Made by a program: the position numbers and the translations under genes
Shown here: positions 43,415-52,323 of the stretch, one piece after another
Layout: each line of letters starts with the position of its first letter
Position numbering within the stretch: the stretch's first letter is position 1
Notes under the pieces: generated by a model
Databases searched by the model: none
Told to the model about the DNA's origin: nothing
Seen by the model: only the letters and a program-made list of their open reading frames with translations
Origin: Amphibiibacter pelophylacis
GTDB lineage: Bacteria > Pseudomonadota > Gammaproteobacteria > Burkholderiales > Burkholderiaceae_C
Direction of reading: 5' to 3'
Length of the DNA: 64,000 nucleotides
Assembly (NCBI RefSeq): GCF_037688875.1
Contig: NZ_JAWDIE010000009.1
Location: 1-64,000, forward strand

Positions 43415-44032
43415 ATGAGCGCCACCCCCCCCTCCTTCAACTGGCAGCAGACCTGCAGCGACAAGAAACAGCTGCGCAGGCAGCTGCAGATGGAGCGCCA
43501 GAACATGGCGCAGCGGGCTCGCAGCACCGACGATCTGCAGACGGTGCTGCGCCTGTGGCTGGCCACGCGGCGCGAGAAAACCATCGGCGCGTACTGGGCG
43601 ATCAAGGGCGAGTTCGACCCGCTGCCCGCGCTCTTTCGCTGGTGGGAGTCCGACGGGCCCAATGCGCGCCAGGAGCGGCGCATCGGCCTGCCGGTCATCA
43701 ACCGCGAGACGCGCCACCTGACCTTTCACGTCTGGTACCCCGGCTGCCCCATGGAGGACGATGCCTACGGCATCCCCAAACCCAAGGACACCGAGGCCTT
43801 CCACCCCGAGCTGCTGCTGGTGCCCTGCGTCGGTTTTGGTCCGGGCGGCTACCGCCTGGGCTATGGTGGCGGGTTTTACGACCGCACGCTGGCCGATCTG
43901 CAGCCGCGTCCGGTGACGGTGGGCGTGGCTTTCGAGCAGGCTTTCGTGCCCTGGCTGAAGCCCGAGCCGCACGATGTCCCGCTGGATGTCATCCTGACCA
44001 ACCAGGGCGTGGTTTACGACCGCCACGACTGA
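43415..44032 (+). CDS. 5-formyltetrahydrofolate cyclo-ligase
   Basis: The 205-residue enzyme converts 5-formyl-THF to 5,10-methenyl-THF with ATP. It has KKQLRRQLQMERQNM near the N-terminus and the substrate-binding loop VGFGPGGYRLGYGGGFYDR with the Lys/Arg-rich context of the family. The 3' end overlaps the convergent rarD gene by 19 bases. Confidence 0.9.
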   Translation: MSATPPSFNWQQTCSDKKQLRRQLQMERQNMAQRARSTDDLQTVLRLWLATRREKTIGAYWAIKGEFDPLPALFRWWESDGPNARQERRIGLPVINRETRHLTFHVWYPGCPMEDDAYGIPKPKDTEAFHPELLLVPCVGFGPGGYRLGYGGGFYDRTLADLQPRPVTVGVAFEQAFVPWLKPEPHDVPLDVILTNQGVVYDRHD

Positions 44033-44886
44033 CGGCGCGGACGCTGGCGCAGGGCGTCGGCGCTGTAGATCAGCAGCGCAATCCAGATCAGGGCGAATCC
44101 CGCCAGGCGCGCGGCGTCCAGCCGCTCTTCAAACACCAGCCAGCCCAGCGCAAACTGCAGCGTCGGGCCCAGATACTGCAACAGGCCCAGCGTACCCAGG
44201 CTGACGCGCTGTGCGCCATAGCCAAACAGCAGCAGCGGGATGGCGGTGAGCGGCCCGGCCAGCACCAGCCAGATCCAGGTTTCCGCGCTGTGACCGCCGC
44301 TGCCCTGCCCCAGCCAAAGCAGCGCGGGCAGCGCGATGGGCGCCAGCACCAGGGTTTCGAGCGCCAGGCCTTCCAGGGCGCCCAGGCGGGCCAGCTTTTT
44401 CAGCAGGCCATAAAAGCCGAAACTGCCCGCCAGCGCCAGCGCGATCCAGGGCGCCGCGCCCTGCGCCACCGCCATCCACACCACGCCCGTGGCCGCGATG
44501 GCCAGCGCGCCCCACTGCAGGCGGCGCGGGCGCTCGCCCAGCACCAGCACGCCCAGCAGCACGTTGACCAGCGGGTTGATGAAATAGCCGAGGCTGGCCT
44601 CCAGCACATGGCCGTGGTTGACAGCCCAGACATAGATCAGCCAGTTGCACGACAGCAGCAGCGCGGCCGCCGTGAAGGTGGCCAGCACGCGCGGCTGGCG
44701 CAGCACGGAAGTCAGCCAGGCCCAGCGGCGCTGGATCAGCAGCAGCAGCGCGACGAAGACCAGCGACCAGACCGAGCGGTGCGCGACGATCTCCAGTGCG
44801 TCCACCGCCTGCAGGCGGTGAAAGTACAGGGGAAAGAGTCCCCACAGGATGTACGCGGCCGCGGCGGCCCAGAGCCCCTGGTTCAT
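44014..44886 (-). CDS. rarD: EamA-family transporter RarD
   Basis: The 290-residue membrane protein has about ten helices in two EamA repeats. It opens with WAAAAAYILWGLFPLYFHRLQ and has EIVAHRSVWSL, NWLIYVWAVNHGHVLEASLGYFINP and LGLLQYLGPTLQFALG, which are diagnostic of RarD. Its substrate is not established. It is convergent with and overlaps the cyclo-ligase gene. Confidence 0.9.
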   Translation of the reverse strand: MNQGLWAAAAAYILWGLFPLYFHRLQAVDALEIVAHRSVWSLVFVALLLLIQRRWAWLTSVLRQPRVLATFTAAALLLSCNWLIYVWAVNHGHVLEASLGYFINPLVNVLLGVLVLGERPRRLQWGALAIAATGVVWMAVAQGAAPWIALALAGSFGFYGLLKKLARLGALEGLALETLVLAPIALPALLWLGQGSGGHSAETWIWLVLAGPLTAIPLLLFGYGAQRVSLGTLGLLQYLGPTLQFALGWLVFEERLDAARLAGFALIWIALLIYSADALRQRPRRQSWRS

Positions 44887-45039
44887 GGTGGTGCGGCCCC
44901 TGGAGGGCGATGCCGAAAGTGACGCATCTTAGCGGACGCCGCCTGCACCCTCGCCCGCCAATGCGGTCCGGGAGTGGTAAGGTTGTGGCGGAGGCTCCAG
45001 CAGGTGCGGGAGCCATTTTCAGCAGTTCAAGGAGAGCCC

Positions 45040-45261
45040 ATGTTTCCGGAGTACCGCGATCTGATCAGCCGCCTCAAAGGGCATGACATCCACTTCACCC
45101 GCCTGTTCGACAAGCACAACGAGCTCGATCACGTCATCAAGAACAAGGAATCCGGCCTCGATCCCAGTTCGCAGACCGAAATCGAGCAGCTCAAGAAAGA
45201 AAAGCTGCACCTCAAGGACCAGCTTTACGTCCACCTCAGACAGGTCGCGGCCAAGGAATAA
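45040..45261 (+). CDS. YdcH (DUF465) family small protein
   Basis: The 73-residue protein is mostly helical and charged, with the DUF465 pattern YRDLISRLKGHDIHFTRLFDKHNELDHVI followed by EIEQLKKEKLHLKDQLY, likely a short coiled coil. An AAGGAG ribosome site lies just before ATG 45040. Function of the family is unknown. Confidence 0.88.
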   Translation: MFPEYRDLISRLKGHDIHFTRLFDKHNELDHVIKNKESGLDPSSQTEIEQLKKEKLHLKDQLYVHLRQVAAKE

Positions 45262-45340
45262 GGCCCGCCGCAGGGCCGCGCGGCTGCCCCTGCACAAGCG
45301 CCCGCACCGCGCCTTCCGGGGCCGCCGTGCGGGCGCCCTG

Positions 45341-45934
45341 TCATCCGCGCTGCAGCAGCGCCTTGCGCAGGTCGGGCGCGCTGGTTTTCTCGCTCAGCCA
45401 GATGCCAAAGAAGATCGGGCAGAAGCCCGCCGCGCTGATCTGGCCGGTCGGCGTGCTGTTGTGCCAGAAGCGCGCCGAGTCACCCTGCCACACGCCCCAG
45501 ATCGTGTCCCCGGACGAAACGCCCGGCAGCACCTTGGCCATCAGGGGCTCCCACTGATCCATCTGCGCGTCGCTGGCGCCCAGGCGGCGCATTTCCTGCA
45601 CGCCGGCCTGCACGAAAATCGACGACGACAGCCCCCGCTTGTAAACCAGCTGCAGCGCCAGCGGCGGTTGGCCGGGCGCGCCGTCGGCGCTGGCCCACAG
45701 CGTGGCGCGGTAGAGCGAAATCCCCAGGCGGCTGAAATCGCCGCTGCCCCAGCGCATCAGGCCCTCGACGGGCGGGCCCTCGGCGGCGTGGGCCAGGCCC
45801 GCGTGGCCCAGCAAAGGCGCCAGCGGGATCAGCGCGGAAGCACCCGCCACCTGGCCAACACGGCCCAGAAACTGGCGGCGGCTGGAAGAAGGGCTGGACC
45901 GCTCAGGCGTGTTGCAGTTCGAATTGGATGACAT
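45341..45934 (-). CDS. chalcone isomerase-like periplasmic protein
   Basis: The 197-residue protein has a twin-arginine signal, SRRQFLGRVGQVAGASALIPLAP (about residues 18-40). The body has GISLYRATLWAS, ALQLVYKRGLSS and SGDTIWGVWQGD, typical of the bacterial chalcone-isomerase-like fold, which in some members binds fatty acids. The start at 45934 overlaps the upstream methyltransferase by 32 bases. It is the last gene of a four-gene lipid-modification operon, which suggests a role with membrane acyl chains. Confidence 0.8.
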   Translation of the reverse strand: MSSNSNCNTPERSSPSSSRRQFLGRVGQVAGASALIPLAPLLGHAGLAHAAEGPPVEGLMRWGSGDFSRLGISLYRATLWASADGAPGQPPLALQLVYKRGLSSSIFVQAGVQEMRRLGASDAQMDQWEPLMAKVLPGVSSGDTIWGVWQGDSARFWHNSTPTGQISAAGFCPIFFGIWLSEKTSAPDLRKALLQRG

Positions 45935-47108
45935 CGGTGGTTCCGGCCTGGAAGCCGGCCTCGCAGTAAGCCAGATAAAACCGCCACAGTCGGCGGAACG
46001 GAGCATCAAAACCCAGCGGCGCAATGTCGTGCCAGCGCGCCTCAAAGCGCTCGCGCCACTCGGCCAGGGTGCGGGCGTAATCCAGACCGAAGGCGTGCGC
46101 GTCGCTGACCTTCAGCCCCTGGCGCCGCGCCTGGCGCTCGAACACCTGGCGCGACGGCAGCATCCCGCCCGGGAAGACGTGCTGCTGGATGAAATCGGTG
46201 CTTTTGCGGTAGGCGGAGAACAGATCGTCGCGCAGCGTGATGGCCTGTACCACCGCCTTGCCGCCCGGTTTGAGCGACTGCGACAGCGTGCGAAAGTAAT
46301 GCGGCCACCAGCGCTCGCCGACCGCTTCGATCATCTCGATCGAGACGATGTGGTCGTAGCGCTCGCGCGTGTCGCGGTAATCCTGCAGGCGCAGATCGGC
46401 CTGCGGCACGCGCTGGCGGGCGAACTCCAGCTGCGCGGGCGACAGCGTCAGGCCCGTCACGGCCAGGCCGTCCTCGACCGCCATTTCGGCGAAACCGCCC
46501 CAGCCGCAGCCGATCTCCAGCACGTGCGCGCCCGTGGGTTGGCCGCCGTGCAGCCGGTCCAGGATGCGGCGGTATTTGGCGCGCTGTGCGCTCTCCAGCG
46601 TCGCGTCCTGCCCGGGCAGGAAGAGCGCCGAGGAATAGCTCATCGTGCCGTCCAGCCACTGGCGGTAAAACTCGTTGCCCAGATCGTAGTGGGCCATGAT
46701 GTTGCGCTGGCTGCCTTTGCGGCTGTTGCGGTTCAGAAGATGGCGCAGGCGCGCCATCAGCAGCCGGGGCCACGAGCCGTACACCGCGCGGCGCAGCGCG
46801 GCGTGGTTGCGCGCCAGCAGGGTCAGCACGTCGGCCAGGCTGTAGCCCTCGCCCGCGTCCCATTCGCCCTCAATGTAGCTCTCGGCCAGACCGATGTCGC
46901 CGTGCGCCAGCACGCGGCTGAAGAGGGCCTCGTCGTGCACGCGCAGGGCCGCCACGACCGGCCCATGGCCGAAGCGGTGGCGCTGGCCGTCGGGCAGATC
47001 GAGCTGCAGGCTGCCGCCTTCCAGGCCTTCGAGCAGTTCCAGGACGGTGCGGGTGTTGCGCGAGCTGGCGGGCAGCGGCGCACGGATGGTGTTCAGTGCC
47101 AGAGTCAT
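45903..47108 (-). CDS. cyclopropane-fatty-acyl-phospholipid synthase family methyltransferase
   Basis: The 401-residue enzyme uses S-adenosylmethionine to methylenate or methylate unsaturated acyl chains of membrane phospholipids. It has AHYDLGNEFYRQWLDGTMSYSSA, HVLEIGCGWGGFAEMA for SAM, and HIVSIEMIEAVGERWW, followed by FIQQHVFPGGMLPS, the usual CFA synthase order. The start at 47108 gives a 4-base overlap with the DUF1365 gene. Its operon resembles modified-fatty-acid clusters rather than a stand-alone cfa. Confidence 0.9.
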   Translation of the reverse strand: MTLALNTIRAPLPASSRNTRTVLELLEGLEGGSLQLDLPDGQRHRFGHGPVVAALRVHDEALFSRVLAHGDIGLAESYIEGEWDAGEGYSLADVLTLLARNHAALRRAVYGSWPRLLMARLRHLLNRNSRKGSQRNIMAHYDLGNEFYRQWLDGTMSYSSALFLPGQDATLESAQRAKYRRILDRLHGGQPTGAHVLEIGCGWGGFAEMAVEDGLAVTGLTLSPAQLEFARQRVPQADLRLQDYRDTRERYDHIVSIEMIEAVGERWWPHYFRTLSQSLKPGGKAVVQAITLRDDLFSAYRKSTDFIQQHVFPGGMLPSRQVFERQARRQGLKVSDAHAFGLDYARTLAEWRERFEARWHDIAPLGFDAPFRRLWRFYLAYCEAGFQAGTTDVIQFELQHA

Positions 47109-47890
47109 GATGCAAGCTCCTTGCCTGAGGCCGCGGGTGTGCCGTCGCGGCCGTGAAAGGGAACGCCCTTGATCCACAGGATCAGGGCCTGCCAGTGGAT
47201 GCGGGCGACCACGCCCAGCGTCATCATCGGCATGCGCGCCAGTGCGCCCAGCAGAGCGCGCACGCTCCAGCCGCTGGCCCGGCCGGCCAGGGCGGTCTGC
47301 AGCAGCGGGCCCTGGTCGTCGTCGTAATCGATCCAGGCCACAGGGCGCTGCGTGTCGCGCTCGAAGCGGAAGCGGTAGCCGCCCTGGATCTGGTTGAAGG
47401 GCGACACATGCAGCGCCTTGTCAGCGGTCAGCTCGTCGCCGGGCTGGATGGCGCGGCCATCGGCGTGGTGTAGCAGGTAGTTGTGGCGCTGGCCAAAGGT
47501 GTTGCGCACTTCGGCCAGCACGGCGCGCAGCGCGCCCTGCGCGTCGTGGCAGTACCAGAAGCTGACCGGGTTGAAGGCGTAGCCCAGAATGCGCGGCATG
47601 GTGTGCAGGACGATGTCGCCATCCACTGGCAGACCGCGCTCGCGCAGCAGGCCGTCCATCCAGGCGTCCAGCGCCGAACCGTCGCGCGGGCCGTGATCGC
47701 GCGGCTGAAAGGAGAGCAGGTTCCAGCGGCCCACGCCAAACACGGCGCAGCGCGCTTCGTCCAGACGGCGCAGCGGCAGCTGCACGAAAAACGTCGGGTA
47801 GTGGAAAACGTGATCGCGCGGGCGCAGGCGCCGGTGCATGACGCGGCCCAGAAAGAGCTGGGGCGCTGAAGCCGTGGCGGGCGTGCTCAT
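47105..47890 (-). CDS. DUF1365 family protein
   Basis: The 261-residue protein opens with LFLGRVMHRRLRPRDHVFHYPTFFV and has MPRILGYAFNPVSFWYCHD and TADKALHVSPFNQIQGGYRF, the conserved blocks of DUF1365. Members almost always sit between an FAD oxidoreductase and a CFA-type methyltransferase, as here. The reaction is unknown. It overlaps both neighbours by 4 bases. Confidence 0.9.
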   Translation of the reverse strand: MSTPATASAPQLFLGRVMHRRLRPRDHVFHYPTFFVQLPLRRLDEARCAVFGVGRWNLLSFQPRDHGPRDGSALDAWMDGLLRERGLPVDGDIVLHTMPRILGYAFNPVSFWYCHDAQGALRAVLAEVRNTFGQRHNYLLHHADGRAIQPGDELTADKALHVSPFNQIQGGYRFRFERDTQRPVAWIDYDDDQGPLLQTALAGRASGWSVRALLGALARMPMMTLGVVARIHWQALILWIKGVPFHGRDGTPAASGKELAS

Positions 47891-49305
47891 GCGCTGACGG
47901 CCTCCGGCGCGGGCGCAGGGGTCACTGACACGCTGGACGCCGACCAGGGCGGTTCGATGCCAAAGCCGCGAGCCACGGCCAGCGCCGACATCAGCCCATC
48001 TTCGTGGAAGCCGTAACGTCCCCAGGCCCCCGCCAGCCAGATGCCGCCTTCGCCCTGCACCTGCGGCAGGCGCTGCTGCGCGGCCACGGCGGCGGCGTCA
48101 AACACCGGGTGGGCGTAATCGAACTGCGCGTGAATGTGCTCCTGCGCCACCGGGCGCGGCGGGTTGAGCGTGACCACCACCGGCGTGCTGAAGGGCAGCG
48201 GCTGCAGGCGGTTGATCAGGTAGGACACGCCCACCGACGCGTCGGCTTGACCCGCGCGGGCCGGGCTGTCGGCCAGATAGTTCCAGGCCGACCACAGACG
48301 GCGGTCGCGCGGCAGCAGCGCCGGGTCGGTGTGCAGCACAGCGCGGTTGGGCTGGTAGCGCACGGCAGCCAGCACCTCGCGCTGGCCGGGGCTGGCGGTG
48401 TCGCCCAGAATCTCCAGACTCTGGTCGCTGTGGCAGGCCATGACGACCTGGTCAAAATCCTCGGGGCCGCTGTCCAGCAGCAGGCGCACGCGCGGCGCGG
48501 CGCCGCTCTCAGCCGCCAGACGCTGCACGGCGCGCACGGGCGAGCCGGTGCGGATGTCGTCGAGTTGATCAGCGATGCGGCGCACGTACTCGCGCGATCC
48601 GCCCTGCACGGTGCGCCACTGCGGGCGGTCGAAAATCTGCAGCAGGCCGTGGTTGACGCAAAAGCGCACGAAAGGCGCCAGCGGCATGTCCTGCATCTGC
48701 GCGGTCGGGCAGGACCAGATCGCCGCCGCCATCGGCAGCAGATACCAGTCGCGGAAAGCGGTGCTGTAGCGCCCGGCATCCAGAAACTGGCGCAGGCTCA
48801 TTCCGCCGCTGGACTGGCCCTGGGCGTGAGCGGCCAGCCAGGCGGTGCTCTCGCGGTTGAAGCGCAGGATGTCGCGCAGCATGCCCCAGAAGGCTGGGCT
48901 GACCAGGTTGCGCTTCTGGCCAAACACGGTGGCCAGCGTGCTGCCCGCCCATTCCAGGTTGGGCTGGTTCAGGCTGACGGCAAAGGTCATCTCGGTGGGC
49001 ACAGAAGGCACGCCCAGATGCGCAAACAGTGCGATCAGGTTCGGGTAGGTGCGGTCATTGAAGACCAGAAAGCCGGTGTCGACCGGGTGGGTGTGACCAT
49101 CGACCGTGACATCGACGGTGTTGCTGTGGCCGCCCAGACGAGGCTCGGCTTCGAACAGCGTGACGCGGTGGTGGCGGGACAGCAGCCAGGCGCTGGCCAG
49201 TCCGGCGATGCCCGCGCCGACGACGGCAATGCGTTGCGGGGATGAAACTGTGTGGGCAGGCATGAATGTCTCTTGGGGATCTTCTGTTGTTGTGTGCTTG
49301 GACAT
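47887..49305 (-). CDS. FAD-dependent oxidoreductase (amine oxidase-like)
   Basis: The 472-residue flavoprotein has the dinucleotide motif IAVVGAGIAGLASAWLLS near the N-terminus, followed by GGHSNTVDV. The C-terminus has GIWLAGAWGRYGFHEDGLMSALAVARG, the second FAD contact. It belongs to the phytoene-desaturase-like group found upstream of DUF1365 and CFA-type genes, where it may desaturate or oxidise acyl chains. ATG 49305 is given; ATG 49263 (MPAHTV) is an equally plausible start. Confidence 0.88.
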   Translation of the reverse strand: MSKHTTTEDPQETFMPAHTVSSPQRIAVVGAGIAGLASAWLLSRHHRVTLFEAEPRLGGHSNTVDVTVDGHTHPVDTGFLVFNDRTYPNLIALFAHLGVPSVPTEMTFAVSLNQPNLEWAGSTLATVFGQKRNLVSPAFWGMLRDILRFNRESTAWLAAHAQGQSSGGMSLRQFLDAGRYSTAFRDWYLLPMAAAIWSCPTAQMQDMPLAPFVRFCVNHGLLQIFDRPQWRTVQGGSREYVRRIADQLDDIRTGSPVRAVQRLAAESGAAPRVRLLLDSGPEDFDQVVMACHSDQSLEILGDTASPGQREVLAAVRYQPNRAVLHTDPALLPRDRRLWSAWNYLADSPARAGQADASVGVSYLINRLQPLPFSTPVVVTLNPPRPVAQEHIHAQFDYAHPVFDAAAVAAQQRLPQVQGEGGIWLAGAWGRYGFHEDGLMSALAVARGFGIEPPWSASSVSVTPAPAPEAVSA

Positions 49306-49383
49306 GTCCTGATACGCGCAAGCCGCGCCTTTGGATGCAGGTGCGGTGCGCAGTCTGGGCCCGCCGGGGCGCCTGCTGCCCCC

Positions 49384-50127
49384 TCAGGCGGGGGGTTCTG
49401 CGGGGTGAGAGGCCGAGGATGCGGCCAGCGCCTCGCGCATCTGGCGGATGACGTGCGCGTAATCGCTCTGGCCAAAAATCGCGCTGCCCGCCACGAAGGC
49501 GTCGGCTCCGGCGGCAGCGGCGGCAGCGATGTTGTCCACCTTGATCCCGCCATCGACTTCCAGACGGATGTCGCGCCCGCTGGCCGCGATGCGCTGGCGC
49601 ACGGCGCGGATCTTGTCCAGTGACGTGGGGATGAAGGACTGCCCGCCAAAACCGGGGTTGACGCTCATGATCAGGATGAGATCCAGCCGGTCCATCACCC
49701 AGTCCAGCACCGACAGCGGCGTGGCGGGGTTGAGCACCAGCCCCGCACGGCAGCCCGCCCCCTGGATCAGCGACAGCGTGCGGTCGACGTGCGCGCTGGC
49801 TTCGGGGTGGAAGCTGATGATGTCAGCCCCGGCGGTGGCAAAGGCCTGCGCCAGCTCGTCCACGGGCTGGACCATGAGGTGGACGTCGATGGGCGCAGGC
49901 GTGCCGTCGGGTTTGACGGCGTGTTTTTTCAGCGCCTGACAGACCATGGGGCCGAAGGTCAGATTGGGCACGTAATGGTTGTCCATCACGTCAAAATGAA
50001 TCCAGTCGGCGCCAGCGGCCAGCACGCTGCGCACCTCCTGGCCCAGGCAGGCAAAGTCAGCGGCCAGCAGGCTGGGCGCGATGACCGAAGGGATTCCAGA
50101 AGCGGCGGCAGGGCGAGGTGGCGTCAT
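49384..50127 (-). CDS. rpe: ribulose-phosphate 3-epimerase
   Basis: The 247-residue TIM-barrel enzyme interconverts ribulose 5-phosphate and xylulose 5-phosphate. It has IAPSLLAADFACLG, WIHFDVMDNHYVPNLTFGP with metal ligands, DVHLMV, ILIMSVNPGFGGQSF and LEVDGGI. The start at 50127 (MTPPRP) is supported by homology. Confidence 0.95.
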   Translation of the reverse strand: MTPPRPAAASGIPSVIAPSLLAADFACLGQEVRSVLAAGADWIHFDVMDNHYVPNLTFGPMVCQALKKHAVKPDGTPAPIDVHLMVQPVDELAQAFATAGADIISFHPEASAHVDRTLSLIQGAGCRAGLVLNPATPLSVLDWVMDRLDLILIMSVNPGFGGQSFIPTSLDKIRAVRQRIAASGRDIRLEVDGGIKVDNIAAAAAAGADAFVAGSAIFGQSDYAHVIRQMREALAASSASHPAEPPA

Positions 50128-50207
50128 GTCGGAGTCGGGGGGTGGGTTTTTCGGCCAAAATAAGGTCAGACTGTCCATCCAAATCATACCTGTCCCCACC
50201 TGCGCCC

Positions 50208-50582
50208 ATGTCCCACCCTGAATTCTCCTGTCACGTCGTGGTCAATCCCCTGCACGCCGAAACCGACCCCGGCCAGAACCGCCACGCCTTCGCTTACACC
50301 ATCACGGTGCGCAACACGGGGGACGTGCCCGCGCAGCTCATTGCGCGCCACTGGCTGATCCACGACGCCAGCGGCGGCACGCAGGAGGTGCGGGGCCTGG
50401 GCGTGGTGGGCAAACAGCCCATGCTCAGCCCCGGCGAATCGTTCGAATACACGAGCTGGGCGGTCATTCCCACGCCGCAGGGCAGCATGGAAGGCAGTTA
50501 CCTGTGCATCACCGAAGCGGCGGAAACCTTCGAGGCCGCCGTCCCCGAATTCGCGCTGGCGCGCAGCCAGCACCTGCACTGA
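50208..50582 (+). CDS. apaG: ApaG domain protein
   Basis: The 124-residue immunoglobulin-like protein has YTITVRNTGDVPAQLIARHWLI, GLGVVGKQPMLSPGESFEYTS and GSMEGSYLCI, the conserved ApaG core. Its role is unclear; mutants in enterobacteria show altered cobalt resistance and magnesium efflux. It is divergent from rpe and followed by mltA 25 bases later, a common arrangement. Confidence 0.93.
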   Translation: MSHPEFSCHVVVNPLHAETDPGQNRHAFAYTITVRNTGDVPAQLIARHWLIHDASGGTQEVRGLGVVGKQPMLSPGESFEYTSWAVIPTPQGSMEGSYLCITEAAETFEAAVPEFALARSQHLH

Positions 50583-50607
50583 ATCCTGCACCGAGACCTG
50601 GACCGAG

Positions 50608-51861
50608 ATGCCCATGATGACGATCTCTCCCGCGCACCCTCGCGCGCGTTTTTTTGGCCTGGCCGCTCTGGCGCTGACGGCCTTCCTGTCCGCCTGCACC
50701 AGCCCCCGTCCGCCCTCGATGGGCGCCGCGCAGCCCCCGGCGATGCCGTCGCAGTCGGTGGCGGCGCAGGACCCCAGCCTGACGCAGCTCAGCGGCCCGG
50801 CCGAAATGCGCCAGCCTGCGTCGCGCTGGCTGGCCGTGCCTTACACCGCGCTGCCGGGCTGGCAGCAGGACGATCTCTCGCAGTTCTGGACCGCTCTGCA
50901 GGCCAGCTGCGGCCGCGTCAGCCGCGCCATGGCGCCCGTCTGGACACCGGTCTGCCGCGACGCCGCGCGCCTGAACAATGCGCCCGCCGACCAGCAGCGC
51001 CTGTTTCTGCAGCGGCGGCTGCAGCCCTACCGCATCGAAGCCGTGTCAGGTGCGGCGGCAGCGCAGCCCGATGTCGGTCTGGTCACCGGTTATTACGAGC
51101 CCATCCTGCACGCCAGCCGCCTGCCCCAGGGCGATTTCCGCGTGCCGCTGTGGCGTCCGCCGGCTGATCTGAAAACCCGCGTGCCCTACTGGACACGCCA
51201 GCAGCTGGACACCCTGCCGCAGGCGCAGGCCTCGGTGGCGGGGCAGGCCATCGCTTACGTGGCCGACCCGGTCGAGGCGCTGATCCTGCAGATCCAGGGC
51301 AGCGGCCGCGCCATCATCACCGAGCCCGACGGCCGCCGCATTTATTCCCGCCTGAAGTTTGCCGGGCACAACGGCCAGCCCTACCGATCAGTCGGTACCT
51401 GGCTGATCCAGAACGGCCAGATCACGCCCGCTCAGGCCAACTGGCCGGGCATCAGCGACTGGATGCAGCGCAACCCCGACCGCGTGCAAAGCCTGCTGTG
51501 GCAGAACCCGCGCGTCGTCTTCTTCCAGGAAGAAAAAATGGCCGAGCTGCCGCCCGGCGCCGACGCCGATCACGACATTCCGGGCCCGGTGGGCGCGCAG
51601 GGCGTGCCGCTGACGGGTGGGCGCTCGATCGCGGTCGATCCAGGCAGCATCCCCTACGGCACGCCGGTGTGGCTGTCCACCACCGAGCCCATCAACCTGC
51701 AGCCGCTGCAGCGCCTGGTGATGGCGCAGGACACCGGCACGGCGATCCGGGGCGCCGTGCGCGCCGATTATTTCTGGGGCGCGGGCCAACGCGCCGAGCA
51801 GGCCGCTGGCCGCCTGAAAGCGCCGCTGCGTCTGTGGGCGCTGTGGCCCCGTCAACTCTGA
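50608..51861 (+). CDS. mltA: membrane-bound lytic murein transglycosylase A
   Basis: The 417-residue lipoprotein has a signal ending FLSAC (Cys near residue 31). The MltA domain has VTGYYEPILHASR and LQIQGSGRAIITE, and the C-terminal 3D domain has SIAVDPGSIPYGTPVW and MAQDTGTAIRGAVRADYFWG, whose Asp residues act in catalysis. It cleaves peptidoglycan glycan strands at the outer membrane. Confidence 0.93.
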   Translation: MPMMTISPAHPRARFFGLAALALTAFLSACTSPRPPSMGAAQPPAMPSQSVAAQDPSLTQLSGPAEMRQPASRWLAVPYTALPGWQQDDLSQFWTALQASCGRVSRAMAPVWTPVCRDAARLNNAPADQQRLFLQRRLQPYRIEAVSGAAAAQPDVGLVTGYYEPILHASRLPQGDFRVPLWRPPADLKTRVPYWTRQQLDTLPQAQASVAGQAIAYVADPVEALILQIQGSGRAIITEPDGRRIYSRLKFAGHNGQPYRSVGTWLIQNGQITPAQANWPGISDWMQRNPDRVQSLLWQNPRVVFFQEEKMAELPPGADADHDIPGPVGAQGVPLTGGRSIAVDPGSIPYGTPVWLSTTEPINLQPLQRLVMAQDTGTAIRGAVRADYFWGAGQRAEQAAGRLKAPLRLWALWPRQL

Positions 51862-51877
51862 ACGCGGAATTGCGATC

Positions 51878-52291
51878 ATGAAAAAAGGCATCCTGCTGAG
51901 TCTGCTGGCCATTGCGCTGATCGTGGTGGCGGTGCTGCTGATGCTGCCCGTCGGTTACTTTGACCCGGACAGCGCATCGCCGCAGCCCGACACGGCGGCG
52001 GTGCCCGCTGCCCCCGACGCAGCCCGCCTGCCCGCGATTGGCATCAATGGTTCGGCCGACCCGACCGCGCCCCTAGCCCCCGCTGACCCGAATGCCGCGC
52101 TGCAGTCCGGCCAGGCGCCGGCCGCGCCGGGGGCGGCCAACCCGGAGCTGGTCGAACGCGCCATCCAGCAGGCCGAGCGCGAACTGCACAGCGCCCCCAA
52201 CCCCGCCAGCGACGCGCCGATTCCCTGCGACAACGACCTGTCGGCGACGTCGGACTGCCCGCCGGGGCTCAATGGACAGCGGCCGCAATGA
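51878..52291 (+). CDS. small membrane-anchored protein, unknown
   Basis: The 137-residue protein starts KKGILLSLLAIALIVVAVLLMLP, a single membrane anchor, followed by an Ala/Pro/Asp-rich low-complexity tail. Near the end it has ELVERAIQQAERELHSAP. The last codons, from NPASDAPIPCDND, recur as a non-coding duplicate after the BrnTA genes. The present C-terminus (after SATSD) differs from the one the duplicate predicts (SATSGCH then stop), so the end of this gene may have been changed when the toxin module arrived. Confidence 0.65.
   Translation: MKKGILLSLLAIALIVVAVLLMLPVGYFDPDSASPQPDTAAVPAAPDAARLPAIGINGSADPTAPLAPADPNAALQSGQAPAAPGAANPELVERAIQQAERELHSAPNPASDAPIPCDNDLSATSDCPPGLNGQRPQ
52198..52259 (+). 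repeat. direct repeat, left copy (flanks brnTA)
   Basis: About 62 bases, from CAACCCCGCCAGCGACGCGC to the CGACGTCGG region, recur at 52893-52954 with only a few changes. This copy encodes the C-terminal part of the upstream membrane protein. Confidence 0.85.
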
Positions 52292-52302
52292 CAAATGTCC
52301 AT

Positions 52303-52319
52303 ACATGCGTGTAGCATGT
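52303..52319. promoter_or_regulatory. inverted repeat before brnT, candidate operator
   Basis: ACATGC-GTGTA-GCATGT has perfect 6-base arms and lies immediately upstream of the toxin start. Toxin-antitoxin promoters are usually autoregulated by the antitoxin, so this is a likely binding site. Confidence 0.5.
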
Positions 52320-52323
52320 GCTC

